A DNA stretch of 64,000 bases, taken from contig JAGWAN010000011.1 of the NCBI GenBank assembly GCA_021296345.1, positions 1 through 64,000 of the forward strand, in the 5' to 3' direction. The notes beneath the pieces are model-generated. The model was not told the DNA's origin. It ran no database searches and saw only the letters and a list, made by a program, of their open reading frames with translations. The stretch comes from Acidimicrobiia bacterium. GTDB taxonomy: Bacteria; Actinomycetota; Acidimicrobiia; Spongiisociales; Spongiisociaceae. Shown piece by piece: positions 25,694-36,311 of this stretch. The position numbers and the translations under genes are program-made. Within the stretch, counting starts at the first letter, position 1. The number at the start of each line of letters is the position of its first letter.

Positions 25694-27055
25694 GTGTCAT
25701 TCACCGTTGCTGAAGTGAGCGCGTTCGAGCGCCGTGTCACCCTTCTGATCGACAGCAATCGCCTCGAGGCGGCCCACTCGCGCGCCGCCCGGAGGCTGGC
25801 GCGCGACATCCATGTGAACGGTTTCCGCCGCGGCAAGGCGCCCCGCCGCATGGTGGAGCGGGTGGTCGGCAAGGAGCGGGTCCGCAACGAGGCCATCGAG
25901 GACCTGCTCACGGACCGTCTCCCCGAGGTATGGGAAGGCACCGGCCTGACGCCGGCGGTCTCGCCGGTGGTGGATGGCATCAGGGAGGTCGCCAAGGGTG
26001 TCGAGGTGGACCTCTTCGTGAGCCTCTGGCCTACGCTGACCACTCCGCCTGTCTACGAGGGACGGACGGTGGAGCTCGAAGTTCCTGAAGAGATCGGTGA
26101 GGAAGCCGTCGAGCGATACTTGGATCGCCACAGAGAACAGTTTGCCGAGCTGGAGACCGTAGAGCGGCCCTGCCGAGCGGGCGACTATGTGGCCATCGAC
26201 CTCCGATCCTCGTATGACGGGCACCCCCTGGAGGCGCCGTCGGCTACCGGATTCCTGTACGAGCTGGGCGTCGAGGCGCCCGTCGAGGACTTGACCGACC
26301 ACCTGCTGGGCTGCGAGGCCGGCGCTGTAGTCGAGTTCGAGGCGCCGCTGCGCATCGCGGTCGGAGACCTGACCGAAGGTACGGTGATCGGGGTAACGGT
26401 GATCCTCGAGGAGGTCCGGGAAAAGCTCCTTCCCGATCTGGACGATGAGTGGGTATCGGATTTCACCGACTTCGACAGCTTGATCGAACTGCGGGAACAG
26501 GTGTTCAAGGACCTGGAGGGAGAGCGCCTCAACTCGTTGCGGAGCCAGCTGCGCGGGGCAGTCCTGACGGAGCTCGCCGAGGAGATGGCGCTCGATATCC
26601 CGGCAGCCGTGGTCGACGCATCCTCGATGCGCATGTTCGAGGAGTTCCGTGGACGCCTCGATGAGCAGGGGTCGACAGTCGACGAGTACCTGGAGGCAAC
26701 GGGCCAGGACATCGAAGCCTTCTTCGGACAACTCCGTGACCGAGCCACGGCGCAGATACAAGTCGGAGCGTTGCTGGATTCGGTTGCCGAGCACACGGGA
26801 ATGGAGGTCAGGGAAGAGGAACTCCTCGATGCCTACCAGGCCGTCGCCGCGCGAACGGAGCGGTCGGCCGAGACCATTGCCGAGGAGATGGCGGGCAGTG
26901 CGCTAGAAAGCAGCGTGCGCGGTGATATCCTGCGGACCCGGGCGCTGGACACACTCATGAGAGGTGTCGTGGCTACGGACGGTGAAGGGGCTGTGATCGA
27001 CCTCAGGCTCGATCCACCCGATGACCCGGAGAGCGTCGAAGACGAGATCGAGTGA
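25694..27055 (+). CDS. tig: Trigger factor chaperone
   Basis: A 453-residue trigger factor. The N-terminal ribosome-binding signature is [17 protein letters not shown]. It is followed by a PPIase-like domain ([17 protein letters not shown]) and a long helical C-terminal chaperone domain. It holds nascent chains at the exit tunnel. The frame opens at 25607 inside tRNA-His; the true start is the GTG at 25694 with GGGAG upstream. The signature motif is somewhat diverged (GFRRGKAP for GFRPGKVP). It overlaps or abuts clpP, as is common. Confidence 0.94.
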   Translation: MSFTVAEVSAFERRVTLLIDSNRLEAAHSRAARRLARDIHVNGFRRGKAPRRMVERVVGKERVRNEAIEDLLTDRLPEVWEGTGLTPAVSPVVDGIREVAKGVEVDLFVSLWPTLTTPPVYEGRTVELEVPEEIGEEAVERYLDRHREQFAELETVERPCRAGDYVAIDLRSSYDGHPLEAPSATGFLYELGVEAPVEDLTDHLLGCEAGAVVEFEAPLRIAVGDLTEGTVIGVTVILEEVREKLLPDLDDEWVSDFTDFDSLIELREQVFKDLEGERLNSLRSQLRGAVLTELAEEMALDIPAAVVDASSMRMFEEFRGRLDEQGSTVDEYLEATGQDIEAFFGQLRDRATAQIQVGALLDSVAEHTGMEVREEELLDAYQAVAARTERSAETIAEEMAGSALESSVRGDILRTRALDTLMRGVVATDGEGAVIDLRLDPPDDPESVEDEIE

Positions 27056-27063
27056 GGAAAGCA

Positions 27064-27729
27064 GTGAGCGACATCATGCCGCCGGTCGGCGCCGTCACGG
27101 ATCCTCCGGCCACGGGCTACCTGGTGCCGACTGTCGTAGAGTCCACCAGCCGGGGGGAGCGGGCCTTCGACATCTATTCCCGCCTGCTCAAGGACCGGAT
27201 CATCTTCCTCGGCACACCGATCGACGACGCAGTGGCCAACCTGGTCATGGCGCAATTGCTCCACCTCGAGTCTGAGGACCCCGACCGTGATGTCAACCTC
27301 TATATCAACTCCCCGGGTGGTTCCATCACCAGCCTGTTCGCCATCTATGACACGATCCAGTACATCAAGCCGGACGTCAGCACCGTGTGCATGGGGATGG
27401 CCGCCTCGGCCGCGGCGGTGATCCTGGCCGGCGGCGCCCAGGGGAAGCGGTTCGCCCTGCCGCACGCCCGGGTGATGCTGCACCAGCCCCAGGGAGGGGC
27501 GAGCGGACAAGCCACGGATATCGAGATACAGGCCCGCTTGATCGTCCAGATGCGAGAACAACTCAACCGGATCCTGGCCCTTCACACCGGCGAGAAGTAC
27601 GAGAAACTGGCACAAGACACCGACCGCGACTTCTGGATGCTTGCCGAGGAGGCCAGAGACTACGGGGAGCATGGAATCGTGGACGCGGTGCTGACCAGTC
27701 GCGAGTTGGTGGCGGTCGAGGACCTCTGA
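27064..27729 (+). CDS. clpP: ATP-dependent Clp protease proteolytic subunit
   Basis: A 221-residue serine peptidase. The catalytic serine is in [14 protein letters not shown], histidine in [14 protein letters not shown] and aspartate in the QDTDRDFWM segment. It forms the 14-mer proteolytic chamber used by ClpX. The start is GTG 27064 (MSDIMPPVG), which has GAGGAAA upstream; an in-frame GTG at 27052 overlaps the tig stop and is the alternative. A single clpP is seen here, while many actinobacteria have two adjacent copies. Confidence 0.95.
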   Translation: MSDIMPPVGAVTDPPATGYLVPTVVESTSRGERAFDIYSRLLKDRIIFLGTPIDDAVANLVMAQLLHLESEDPDRDVNLYINSPGGSITSLFAIYDTIQYIKPDVSTVCMGMAASAAAVILAGGAQGKRFALPHARVMLHQPQGGASGQATDIEIQARLIVQMREQLNRILALHTGEKYEKLAQDTDRDFWMLAEEARDYGEHGIVDAVLTSRELVAVEDL

Positions 27730-27732
27730 GGC

Positions 27733-28998
27733 GTGGCTACCAAGTACGGGGACGGGAGCGATCTGCTCAAATGTAGTTTCTGCGGCCATTCGCAGAAGCA
27801 GGTCAAGAAGCTCATTGCCGGGCCTGGGGTCTACATCTGTGACGAGTGCGTCCTGCTCTGCACAGAGATCCTCGACGACGACCTCTCCACCAAGGAGTCC
27901 GAGCACGACGGGGAGTTGCCCAGGCCGTCCGAGGTTTACGACTTCCTGGAGGGCTACGTTATCGGGCAGGAGCGCGCCAAGAAGACCCTGGCCGTGGCGG
28001 TGTATAACCACTACAAGCGGGTGCGAGCCGGAACACCCCGCAAGGAAGAGGTGGAGCTCTCCAAGTCCAACATCCTGTTGATCGGCCCCACCGGATGCGG
28101 CAAGACGCTGCTGGCCCAAACCCTGGCGCGCATGCTCAACGTGCCCTTCGCCATTGCCGACGCAACCGCGCTCACCGAGGCGGGCTACGTGGGAGAGGAT
28201 GTGGAGAACATCCTGCTCAAGCTGTTGCAAGCCGCCGACTACGACATCAAGCGAGCCGAGCAGGGCATCATATACATCGACGAGGTCGACAAGATCGCCC
28301 GCAAGGCCGAGAACCCTTCCATCACGAGGGACGTGTCCGGGGAAGGTGTGCAGCAGGCCCTCCTGAAGATACTGGAGGGCACCGTGGCCTCGGTGCCTCC
28401 TCAGGGTGGCCGCAAGCACCCTCATCAAGAGTTCATCCAGATCGACACCACCGACGTGCTGTTCATATCGGGTGGGGCGTTCGCAGGACTCGAGGAGGTG
28501 ATCTCCCGCCGGATCGGCAACAAGGTGGTCGGGTTCGGCGCAGATCTCCGATCCAGTCCCGACCGGCCCCAAGAGGAGCTGCTCTCGGAGGTTATGCCGG
28601 AGGACCTGATCAGGTTCGGCCTGATCCCGGAGTTCATCGGGCGGCTTCCCATGGTGGCCACCGTGAACGCGCTGGACAAGGACGCGCTGATCCGGATCCT
28701 CCAGGAGCCTCGCAACGCCCTCGTCAAGCAGTACGCACGGATATTCGAGCTCGACAACGTGGAGTTGGTGTTCGAGGACGATGCTCTCGATGCGATTGCC
28801 GACCTGGCGATGCTACGGGGCACCGGCGCCCGTGGTCTGCGGGCCATCTTGGAGGAGGTCCTCCTCGACACCATGTACGAACTTCCCTCCCGTCCGGACA
28901 TCGGCCGGGTAGTGATCGACCGGAAGGTGGTCGAGAAGAGGATGAACCCGACCCTTTTGGCCATCAGTGACATCGAGCGCCACGAGAGGAGCGCGTAG
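27733..28998 (+). CDS. clpX: Clp protease ATP-binding subunit ClpX
   Basis: A 421-residue AAA+ unfoldase. The N-terminal zinc domain has C14, C17, C36 and C39 (CSFCGHS, CDECV). The AAA+ part shows [30 protein letters not shown] and sensor motifs around [10 protein letters not shown]. It recognises and threads substrates into ClpP, encoded 3 bp upstream. Start GTG at 27733. Confidence 0.97.
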   Translation: MATKYGDGSDLLKCSFCGHSQKQVKKLIAGPGVYICDECVLLCTEILDDDLSTKESEHDGELPRPSEVYDFLEGYVIGQERAKKTLAVAVYNHYKRVRAGTPRKEEVELSKSNILLIGPTGCGKTLLAQTLARMLNVPFAIADATALTEAGYVGEDVENILLKLLQAADYDIKRAEQGIIYIDEVDKIARKAENPSITRDVSGEGVQQALLKILEGTVASVPPQGGRKHPHQEFIQIDTTDVLFISGGAFAGLEEVISRRIGNKVVGFGADLRSSPDRPQEELLSEVMPEDLIRFGLIPEFIGRLPMVATVNALDKDALIRILQEPRNALVKQYARIFELDNVELVFEDDALDAIADLAMLRGTGARGLRAILEEVLLDTMYELPSRPDIGRVVIDRKVVEKRMNPTLLAISDIERHERSA

Positions 28999-29042
28999 CC
29001 GCCGGCCGTGGCCGGGTTAGCGCGGCCGATTCCGTCTCCGCA

Positions 29043-31679
29043 ATGACTACCAGGCCCCCAGATCCCCTTCAGGGAAGCTACGACCCCCGGAGCGTGGAAG
29101 CGCGCTGGTATCCGATCTGGGAAGGGTCGGGCGCCTTCCGCCCCGAAGTCAACCCGGACGGCGAGCCGTTCTGCATCGTCATACCGCCCCCCAACGTGAC
29201 CGGCGTGCTCCACATCGGACATGCCCTGGACCACTCGATCCAGGACGCCATCATCCGGCGGAAGCGCATGCAGGGCTACGCGACGCTCTGGCTACCCGGC
29301 ACCGACCATGCCGGCATCGCCACCCAGATGGTCGTGGAGCGGGAACTCGCCCTCGAGGGCCTCAGCCGGCACTCCATGGGTCGGAAGGCTTTCGTCGAGC
29401 AGGTCTGGCAGTGGAAGCGACAATCGGGTGGCACCATCACCGCGCAGATGCGAGCCCTCGGGGACTCGTGCGACTGGACAAGGGAGCGCTTCACCCTCGA
29501 TGAGGGTCTTTCGGCTGCGGTGAGCGAGGTGTTCGTGCGCCTGCACGAGAAGGGCCTCATCTACCGGGGGCAGCGGATCATCAACTGGTCGCCCGGGCTC
29601 ATGACCGCCATCTCGGACATCGAGGTGGAGTACCGGGAGGTTGACGGCCGGCTCGTCCACATCACCTACCCGTTCGCGGACGGGGATGGGGAGGGCATAA
29701 CCGTTGCCACCACCCGGGCGGAAACGATGCTGGGCGATACGGGCGTGGCCGTCCACCCCGGCGACGATCGCTACCGGCATCTGGTCGGTCGGACGGTGCG
29801 CCTCCCGCTCATGGGGCGAGACATCCCGGTGGTGGCCGACGAAGCGGTCGAGCCGGACTTCGGGACGGGAGCGGTCAAGGTCACGCCTGCCCACGATCCG
29901 CTCGATTTCGATATCTCGCTCCGAGCCGGACTGGTCCCGGTGCAGGTGATCGGTGAGGACGGAAGGATGACGGCCGCCGCCGGTGATTTCGCGGGGCTGG
30001 ACCGGTTCGAAGCCCGTGCGCAGGTGGTCGAAGCCCTCCGGGCCGGCGGGTACCTCGAAGGCATCGAGAAGCACCGCCATACGGTGGGCCACTGCTCCCG
30101 CAGCGGCGTGCCCATCGAGCCGCTCCTTTCCAACCAATGGTTCGTGCGGGTGGCGGAGTTGGTCCGCCCGGCGGTGGAGGTGGTGCAGGAAGACCTGGCC
30201 AGGTTCGTTCCCAAGCGTTGGGAACGGAACTACTTCCGCTGGATGGAGAACCTCGAGGACTGGTGCATCAGCCGACAGCTCTGGTGGGGTCATCGGATTC
30301 CGGCCTGGTACTGCGAAGCCGATGGCGAGGTGATGGTGGCGGCGTCCCGACCGCGTGCTTGCGTGGAATGCGGCTCGGCGCAGCTACGGCCGGAAGAGGA
30401 CGTGCTGGACACCTGGTTCAGCTCGGCTCTGTGGCCTTTCAGCACGCTTGGATGGCCGGAGGAAACGGCCGACCTGCAACGGTTCTATCCGACGGATGTG
30501 CTGGTGACCGGTTACGACATCATTTTCTTCTGGGTGGCCCGCATGCTGAAGATGGGCGTGCAGTTCACGGGCGATGTCCCGTTCCGCGAGATCGTCATCC
30601 ACGGATTGGTCCGGGCATCCGATGGCCGGAAGATGTCGAAGTCGCTCAACAACATCGTGGATCCTCTCGAGATGATCGAGCACTACGGCGCCGACGCCCT
30701 CCGGCTCAGCCTGCTGCAGTCGGCCTCCCCGGGCCACGACGTGCCATTCGATGTCAGCTGGGTGGATGCAGCCCGGCGTTTCGGCAACAAGCTGTGGAAC
30801 GCCACCAGGTTTGCCCTCATCCACCTCCCGCCCCGCTCGCTGCCGGCAGCCGGAGGCTATCCGGAGGCCCCGGGGCCTGTCGACCGATGGATACTCGCCC
30901 GATTGGGAGAGGTGGCGGAGCGGTTCGACGAGCTGTCCGACGCCCACCGCCTGTCGGATGCCTTCTCGCTGATGTACTCGTTCGCCTGGTCGGAGGTGTT
31001 CGACTGGTACCTGGAGATGTCGAAGCCGGCGCTGTCGGCCGGAGGGCCCGAGGCAGGGCCCGCTCGGCAGACCTTGGGAGTGGTCATGCGTGACCTGCTC
31101 AAGTTCTTCCATCCGGCCATTCCTTTCGTGACCGAGGAGCTCTATAGCCACTTGGTGGCCGAAGAACTATTGATCGTCTCGTCGTGGCCCGAAGTGCCTC
31201 GGTACGCGGCGCCCGACGGGATGGAGACCCTCCAAGACCTGATCACCGCCCTGAGGGGGTCCCGGTCCGACCACGGGTGGACTGCTGGTGAAGCGCTCAA
31301 AGCGGTTATCCATGATCCGCACCGCAGTTGGCGTGACTGGTGGGCGCCCCAGCTGGCCTCGTTGGCGGGGATCGAGGCGAGGGTGGGCGCGCCTCCGGAA
31401 AGCTCCGGCTACCTGCGGGTGGCGGCGGGCCCGGTGGAGGCTTACGTGGAGGTCCACGGTGTCATCGACATCGAGGCCGAGCAGGAGCGGTTGGGACGCC
31501 GCCTCGGGAAGGCCCGCGCCGCGCTGCAACAGTCGGAAACCAAGCTGTCCAACCCGGCCTTCCGCACCCGTGCGCCTGGGGAGGTAGTGGCCAAGGAAGA
31601 GCAGAAGGCGGTGGCGTCGCGAGCCCTGGTCGATAAGTTGGTCTCTCAACTCGAGGCGCTCGGAGACGTGGTTGGTTAG
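29043..31679 (+). CDS. valS: Valyl-tRNA synthetase
   Basis: An 878-residue class I synthetase. The HIGH motif is at 57-60 (VLHIGHALD) and KMSKS at 530-534 ([10 protein letters not shown]). The editing domain lies between them ([34 protein letters not shown]). A C-terminal coiled coil ([21 protein letters not shown]) is the ValS tRNA-binding arm. It follows clpX and precedes folC, the usual actinobacterial order. Confidence 0.97.
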   Translation: MTTRPPDPLQGSYDPRSVEARWYPIWEGSGAFRPEVNPDGEPFCIVIPPPNVTGVLHIGHALDHSIQDAIIRRKRMQGYATLWLPGTDHAGIATQMVVERELALEGLSRHSMGRKAFVEQVWQWKRQSGGTITAQMRALGDSCDWTRERFTLDEGLSAAVSEVFVRLHEKGLIYRGQRIINWSPGLMTAISDIEVEYREVDGRLVHITYPFADGDGEGITVATTRAETMLGDTGVAVHPGDDRYRHLVGRTVRLPLMGRDIPVVADEAVEPDFGTGAVKVTPAHDPLDFDISLRAGLVPVQVIGEDGRMTAAAGDFAGLDRFEARAQVVEALRAGGYLEGIEKHRHTVGHCSRSGVPIEPLLSNQWFVRVAELVRPAVEVVQEDLARFVPKRWERNYFRWMENLEDWCISRQLWWGHRIPAWYCEADGEVMVAASRPRACVECGSAQLRPEEDVLDTWFSSALWPFSTLGWPEETADLQRFYPTDVLVTGYDIIFFWVARMLKMGVQFTGDVPFREIVIHGLVRASDGRKMSKSLNNIVDPLEMIEHYGADALRLSLLQSASPGHDVPFDVSWVDAARRFGNKLWNATRFALIHLPPRSLPAAGGYPEAPGPVDRWILARLGEVAERFDELSDAHRLSDAFSLMYSFAWSEVFDWYLEMSKPALSAGGPEAGPARQTLGVVMRDLLKFFHPAIPFVTEELYSHLVAEELLIVSSWPEVPRYAAPDGMETLQDLITALRGSRSDHGWTAGEALKAVIHDPHRSWRDWWAPQLASLAGIEARVGAPPESSGYLRVAAGPVEAYVEVHGVIDIEAEQERLGRRLGKARAALQQSETKLSNPAFRTRAPGEVVAKEEQKAVASRALVDKLVSQLEALGDVVG

Positions 31680-31717
31680 CCGGGGCGCCGGTCCGCATCC
31701 GACCAAGCGTTGAGCAT

Positions 31718-33007
31718 ATGAACTACGACCAAGCAGTCGCATATCTGGATCGGCACATCGAACTGGGGTGGAAACCGGGGCTCGAGCGGATCCACCGGCT
31801 GCTCGACCTGATGGGGTCTCCACACCTTCGTAGCCCGGCCATCCACATCACGGGAACCAACGGCAAGACGACGGTCACCACCGTGGCCGCCTCGGTGCTG
31901 GATGCGATGGGTCTCAAGTCGGGCACGTTCACGTCCCCGCATCTCGAGCGAGTGGAAGAACGGTTCAAGGTGGCGGGCGAGATGGCGACGCCGGAACAGT
32001 TCGCGCGGGCCGTTGCGGATGTCGCGCCTTTCGTGGATCTGCTGGAGGCCGAGACGGGGGAGCGCGCCACCTACTTCGAGTTGACCACTGCCGCGGCCTT
32101 CGCCTTCTTCGCGAATGAGGCCGTGGATGTGGCGGTGGTCGAGGTGGGGATGGGTGGTCGCCTCGACGCCACCAACGTGTTGGAGAGCCAGGTGGCGGTG
32201 CTGACGGGTGTTGCGATCGATCACGCCGAGTACCTGGGGACCACCGAGGTCGAGATCGCGGGCGAGAAGCTGGCCATACTCAAGACGGGCGGGGTGTTGG
32301 TGACTGGAGACCTGTCCGATGAGGTGGGCCCGGCGGCCGCTCGGAGAGCGGAAGACGTAGGCGCTGTCCGCCGGACGGTGGGCCGCGACTTCCGGGTCGA
32401 GGACCTGCGCATGTCGGTGGGGGGCTGGTCATTCGATCTCGACGGGATCTACGAGCAATACGACGACCTGTACGTCCCACTTCACGGTCGCCACCAGGCA
32501 GCCAACGCAGCCGTGGCCGTGGCGGCGGTCGAGGAACTGTTCGGGCGGGCCTTGCCGCCTAAGGCCGTCCGGGACGGCCTGGCCGGGACCAGGGTTCCGG
32601 CCAGGGTAGAGGTGGTGGGAAGGGCCCCTCTGGTGGTGCTGGACGGTGCCCACAACCCGCAGGCCACCGATGCGCTGGCTCGGACGCTGAGCGAGGAGAT
32701 GCCGGCAGCAGGTTGGACCCTGGTGGTCGGCGCCTTTCGCGACAAGGACATCTACTCCATGCTGGCGCCGTTCGCCGGGCTGGTGGACCAGGCCATCGCC
32801 ACGGCGGCGGATCATGAGCGAGCCGCCGAACCCAGCGATCTGTTGATGGCTCTGGAGCGGGTGCTACCCGGCATCCCGGTCACGTGGGTGACGCCCGTCC
32901 GCGCTGCCGTCGACCTGGCCAAGGAGTGGAGTCAGGCCGAGGGCGCCGTTCTGGTGACCGGCTCCTTCTATGTCGCAGGTGAGGCTCGCACCGCGCTCCT
33001 CCGGTAG
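31718..33007 (+). CDS. folC: Folylpolyglutamate / dihydrofolate synthase
   Basis: A 429-residue Mur-ligase-fold enzyme that adds glutamate to folates. ATP site HITGTNGKTTVTTVAASVL (residues about 43-61), then TSPHLERVEERF, VVEVGMGGRLDATNVL and VLDGAHNPQATDALARTL in the C-terminal domain. The order valS-folC is conserved. The TAG stop is followed at once by a family 2 repeat. Confidence 0.96.
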   Translation: MNYDQAVAYLDRHIELGWKPGLERIHRLLDLMGSPHLRSPAIHITGTNGKTTVTTVAASVLDAMGLKSGTFTSPHLERVEERFKVAGEMATPEQFARAVADVAPFVDLLEAETGERATYFELTTAAAFAFFANEAVDVAVVEVGMGGRLDATNVLESQVAVLTGVAIDHAEYLGTTEVEIAGEKLAILKTGGVLVTGDLSDEVGPAAARRAEDVGAVRRTVGRDFRVEDLRMSVGGWSFDLDGIYEQYDDLYVPLHGRHQAANAAVAVAAVEELFGRALPPKAVRDGLAGTRVPARVEVVGRAPLVVLDGAHNPQATDALARTLSEEMPAAGWTLVVGAFRDKDIYSMLAPFAGLVDQAIATAADHERAAEPSDLLMALERVLPGIPVTWVTPVRAAVDLAKEWSQAEGAVLVTGSFYVAGEARTALLR

Positions 33008-33224
33008 CCCTGACTATTCATGTTCCCAGCACACCGATGCGCATCAGGCCGCTTCAACCGCATCATTGCGGAGCGGACACCCCTCGCCCTGGCGGTGAAT
33101 GCACCTCACTACGGAGGCGGTGCTGTCAAATGGTCGTAACCCAGGTCAGGCAACCCGAACCACCGCTCCTTCTCCCCTTCAAAACCCCTATCCATGAATG
33201 ATTGGGGCGAGGAGGGTTTTGAAG
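33008..33224 (+). repeat. Family 2 repeat, copy 1 (after folC)
   Basis: About 205 bp that matches, in reverse orientation, 35097-35299 between mreB and mreC. Shared blocks include TTCATG, CACCGATGCG, CTTCAACC.CATCAT, CGCGGAGCGG (GCGGAGCGG here), CTGTCAAATG, CAGGCAACCCGAA and CCATGAATGAT. The end forms a hairpin with the 11-bp stem CTTCAAAACCC (33177-33187) against GGGTTTTGAAG (33214-33224), which could terminate folC transcription although no T-run follows. Confidence 0.72.
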
Positions 33225-33424
33225 TAGTCCGTACGAAGGAGTTTGCGCGCCGGACCTATCATCGGGCCATGTAGTGTGCCGACCTGCGAATCCCCGCAAG
33301 AGTCACTCTTATGTACCTCCTAGAATCGTTCCCCCGACCGCAAACGTTTCTCGGGCCACGGGGTGGCGCGACTCGATCAGGCCGGATCCGGATCCTCTGC
33401 TCGGTATGAAAGGCAGGCATAGCG
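33225..33424. other. Rest of the folC-ndk gap
   Basis: About 200 bp without a convincing gene. It ends with the ndk ribosome site (AAAGGCAG). A CCTCCTAG at 33316-33323 resembles the end of a family 1 element, but the rest does not align well. Confidence 0.4.
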
Positions 33425-33829
33425 ATGGCCCAGGAAGACACCTTCATAATGGTGAAGCCGGACGGGGTGAGGCGCCGCCTGGTGGGCGAGGTGATCTCCC
33501 GGTTCGAAGCCAAGGGGCTCGACCTTCAACGCCTCGAGATGGTCCTGCCCGATAAGGCCGTCGCGGCCGCCCACTATGCGGAGCACGAGGGGAAGCCCTT
33601 CTACGACGACCTCATCGACTTCGTAACTTCCGGTCCGGTGGTCGCCATGCACTGGTCGGGCGAATCGGCGATCACGGTGGCTCGATCCATGATGGGGGTT
33701 ACCGATCCCGCGGCGGCCCTTCCTGGCACCATCCGGGGTGACTTCGGCCTCGAGGTCGGGGAGAACATCGTTCATGGATCCGATAGTCCCGAGAGTGCAG
33801 CACGCGAGCTGGCCCTCTGGTTCACCTGA
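33425..33829 (+). CDS. ndk: Nucleoside diphosphate kinase
   Basis: A 134-residue NDK that balances nucleoside triphosphates. It begins MAQEDTFIMVKPDGVRR; the phospho-accepting histidine is in GENIVHGSDSPESAARE. Normal length. Single gene between two family 2 repeats and next to mreB. Confidence 0.97.
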   Translation: MAQEDTFIMVKPDGVRRRLVGEVISRFEAKGLDLQRLEMVLPDKAVAAAHYAEHEGKPFYDDLIDFVTSGPVVAMHWSGESAITVARSMMGVTDPAAALPGTIRGDFGLEVGENIVHGSDSPESAARELALWFT

Positions 33830-33919
33830 TGGCAACAGGACGCAGAACCGGCCGGCTATCCGTTGAGCCAATATGTAGGGTAGAGTTGGCCGGAGAGCTG
33901 CGACAGGGACGTTTCACCT

Positions 33920-34951
33920 ATGCCAGATAACCCGTTCGTCGTTGCCGGCCAGGACATGGCGGTCGATCTGGGTACAGCCAATACCCTCGTGTACGTCCGT
34001 AACCAGGGTGTCCTGCTCAACGAGCCTTCGGTGGTGGCCATCAACACCAACACCAACGAGGCGCTGGCCGTGGGTATGGACGCCAAGCGCATGATCGGGC
34101 GCACTCCCTCGCACGTCAAGGCGATCAGGCCTCTCCGGGATGGGGTCATCGCCGACTTCGACATCACCGAGCGCATGCTCCGTTACTTCATCAAGAAGGT
34201 CCACCGCCGCCGCTGGGCTAAGCCGAGGATCGTGATCTGCGTCCCATCCGGCATCACCGGGGTGGAACGGAGGGCCGTGGAAGAGGCGGCCTACCACGCC
34301 GGCGCCCGCAACGCCTTCACCATCGATGAGCCGATGGCGGCGGCCATCGGATGCGGATTGCCCGTCAACGAACCCACCGGGTCGATGGTGGTGGATATCG
34401 GGGGCGGTACCACCGAGGTGGCGGTCATCGCGATGGGCGGCATCGTGGTGTCGAAGAGCGTCCGCGTGGGTGGCGACGATATGGATGAGCGGATCGTCGA
34501 ATGGGTTAAGAAGGAGCACAACCTCCTGCTCGGCCTGCGGACAGCGGAGCAGATCAAGATGGCGATCGGATCGGCATATCCGTATCAGAACGAGCCGAGC
34601 GCCGAGGTGAAGGGTCGGGATCTGGTGGCCGGCCTGCCCAAGACCATCCTGCTCACCGCTTCCGAAGTCAGGGCAGCTATCCAGGAGCCACTATCGATGA
34701 TGATCGATGCAGTCCGGTACACCCTGGACAACACCCCGCCCGAGTTGGCCGCCGACCTGATGAACGTGGGAATCGTGATCACGGGCGGGGGCTCCTTGCT
34801 CAAGGTTATGCATCACCGGCTGGCGTTCGAGACCGGCTTGCGAGTTGAGGTCGCGGAGCGGCCGCTCCAGTCGGTGGTGGTCGGATCCGGTAGGTGCCTG
34901 GAACAGTTCGACGTCTTGCAGGGAGTCCTTGAGTCATCCGGCCGGTTCTAG
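33920..34951 (+). CDS. mreB: Rod-shape determining protein MreB
   Basis: A 343-residue bacterial actin. Nucleotide-binding segments: MAVDLGTANTLVYV, VVDIGGGTTEVAVIAMGG and ITGGGSLLKVMHHRL. It forms filaments that guide lateral wall synthesis, so a rod or elongated cell shape is expected. The TAG stop (34949-34951) is the first triplet of repeat copy F. The rest of the mre operon starts 500 bp further on, an unusually wide gap. Confidence 0.97.
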   Translation: MPDNPFVVAGQDMAVDLGTANTLVYVRNQGVLLNEPSVVAINTNTNEALAVGMDAKRMIGRTPSHVKAIRPLRDGVIADFDITERMLRYFIKKVHRRRWAKPRIVICVPSGITGVERRAVEEAAYHAGARNAFTIDEPMAAAIGCGLPVNEPTGSMVVDIGGGTTEVAVIAMGGIVVSKSVRVGGDDMDERIVEWVKKEHNLLLGLRTAEQIKMAIGSAYPYQNEPSAEVKGRDLVAGLPKTILLTASEVRAAIQEPLSMMIDAVRYTLDNTPPELAADLMNVGIVITGGGSLLKVMHHRLAFETGLRVEVAERPLQSVVVGSGRCLEQFDVLQGVLESSGRF

Positions 34952-35054
34952 GAGGATGCCCAAAAAGGCCAGTTGGCCCGGTATCCGGCAACAAAGCCCC
35001 GGTTCAAGAAGTCGCGGGCCAAACCATCCCTCGTCTTCTCCGGCACCCTTCTAG
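34949..35054. repeat. Family 1 hairpin element, copy F
   Basis: About 106 bp, reverse orientation relative to copy A: TAGGAGGATGCCCAAAAAG to CTTCTCCGGCACCCTTCTAG, with inner CCAGTTGGCCCGG against GCGGGCCAAACC. The leading TAG is the stop codon of mreB. Confidence 0.86.
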
Positions 35055-35450
35055 GAGTCGTTCCAAGTCCGAGAGCCGGATCCGCCGGATGATGAATCCC
35101 GATCATTCATGGTCGGGGCTTGAAAGGGTGACGGAGCGGGCGCTTCGGGTTGCCTGGCCTGGGGTTATGTTCATTTGACAGGCCCTCTTCATCCGGGCGT
35201 GGCACTCACCGTCCAGGTGAGGGACAGCCGCTCCGCGATGATGAGGTTGAAGTGGCCGGATTCGCATCGGTGTCCTGGGCACATGAACAATCAGGGTTAA
35301 TGAAGGGCCAGGGAAATCTCCGCTCCGCCAAGACTCTCGAATGCCGGTAGACGGGGGCTGCGGCGCGCCCGAGGCACGGGGAGGAGGGGTGCTCCGACCG
35401 ATCGGTCCGCCTACGTTGCCATCGGCCTCCTCGTAATCTCACTCACCCTC
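34952..35450. other. Gene-free 500 bp between mreB and mreC
   Basis: Most of this gap is repeat: copy F of family 1, then copy 2 of family 2. The last 150 bp are coding-like in the mreC frame (see mreC) and include its likely N-terminus. Confidence 0.6.
35097..35299 (-). repeat. Family 2 repeat, copy 2 (between mreB and mreC)
   Basis: The inverted partner of 33008-33212. The small internal hairpin around CCATGAATGAT changes on both sides between copies (CCCCTAT with ATTGGGG, CCCCGA with TCGGGA), which suggests that base pairing is kept. No gene is recognised in it. Confidence 0.72.
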
Positions 35451-36311
35451 ATGACCCTCGACATCCGTGCGTCGCGAGGTGGTCTCGGGGCCGACCTTCG
35501 CAACACCGCACAGGTGGTGGTAGCGCCTCTCCAGGCGGCTGTGAACGCGGTGGTGACTCCCGTCGTGAGCTTTTCCGACGGCCTGTCCAACCTGGCCGGG
35601 CTCCGCGAGGAGAACCAGCGGCTCCGGAACCGGATCGAGTCCCTGGAACGGGAAGCTGCTCAGGTCGGTCACCTGGAGGCCCAGGTGTCCGAGTTGGAGA
35701 CGCTGCTGGCGCTGCGGCTTGGCGAGGATCTGTACCAGCTAGCGGTCTCGGCCGAGGTCACGGCTCGGGGAGGAACCCTCGACCCGACCCTGACCATCAA
35801 TCGCGGTACCGGCGACGGGGTTCATCCCGGTCAACCGGTAGTGGACGGCCAGGGGGCGCTGATAGGTCTGGTATCCGAAGCGAGCGAGGCGGGGGCGAAC
35901 GTCATTCCGATCACGTCGCGCCGGGCACCGGCGGTCACGGTGCGCTTACCCGATGGACAGCGCGGGGTGGTAACGGGACAGGGCGCCGGAGCGTTGGAGC
36001 TCTCCATTCTGGAAGCGTCGGATCCCGTGGAGGGAGGCGAGTTGCTGGTGACCTACGGGCCTTACGGAGACTCCAACGCCTACCCGAAGGACCTGGATGT
36101 CGGCATCGTGGCAGAGGCAGCGGTTCCACAGTTCGGGATCATCAGTGTACGGGTGGAACCCATGGGGGATCTCGAACGCCTGGAATACGTGGCGGTAATC
36201 CCCTGGCCGTCAGCTCCCTCGCCACAACTCGGAGATGGTGAGTTCCCCGGGCTATCGGAGGTGGGGGCCGGCTCCGCCGACCGGGGTGGCGAGACGGATG
36301 CGGGAACGTAA
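35451..36311 (+). CDS. mreC: Rod-shape determining protein MreC
   Basis: From the first ATG (35451) a 286-residue product: coiled coil (GLREENQRLRNRIESLERE) and the beta-rich periplasmic domain (GVHPGQPVVDGQGALIGLVS, LLVTYGPYGDSNAYPKDLDV). MreC links MreB to the elongasome. The ATG cannot be the true start: the same frame continues upstream with a basic segment and a membrane helix (RSAYVAIGLLVISLTLMTLD, from 35403), as MreC requires, and is open back to 35304 with no ATG, GTG or TTG. CTG 35358 is the best candidate, or there is an indel near 35385. Confidence 0.88.
   Translation: MTLDIRASRGGLGADLRNTAQVVVAPLQAAVNAVVTPVVSFSDGLSNLAGLREENQRLRNRIESLEREAAQVGHLEAQVSELETLLALRLGEDLYQLAVSAEVTARGGTLDPTLTINRGTGDGVHPGQPVVDGQGALIGLVSEASEAGANVIPITSRRAPAVTVRLPDGQRGVVTGQGAGALELSILEASDPVEGGELLVTYGPYGDSNAYPKDLDVGIVAEAAVPQFGIISVRVEPMGDLERLEYVAVIPWPSAPSPQLGDGEFPGLSEVGAGSADRGGETDAGT

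Noticed and set aside
33020-33139. Short frame (39 codons) shared by both family 2 repeats (31 codons in the other copy)
   Set aside because: Differences between the copies fall mostly on second codon positions and change charge and size freely, which argues against a protein.
33225-33323. Degenerate family 1 element between folC and ndk
   Set aside because: The ends (TAG and CCTCCTAG) and an ATCGGGCCA are suggestive, but the terminal repeats do not pair.
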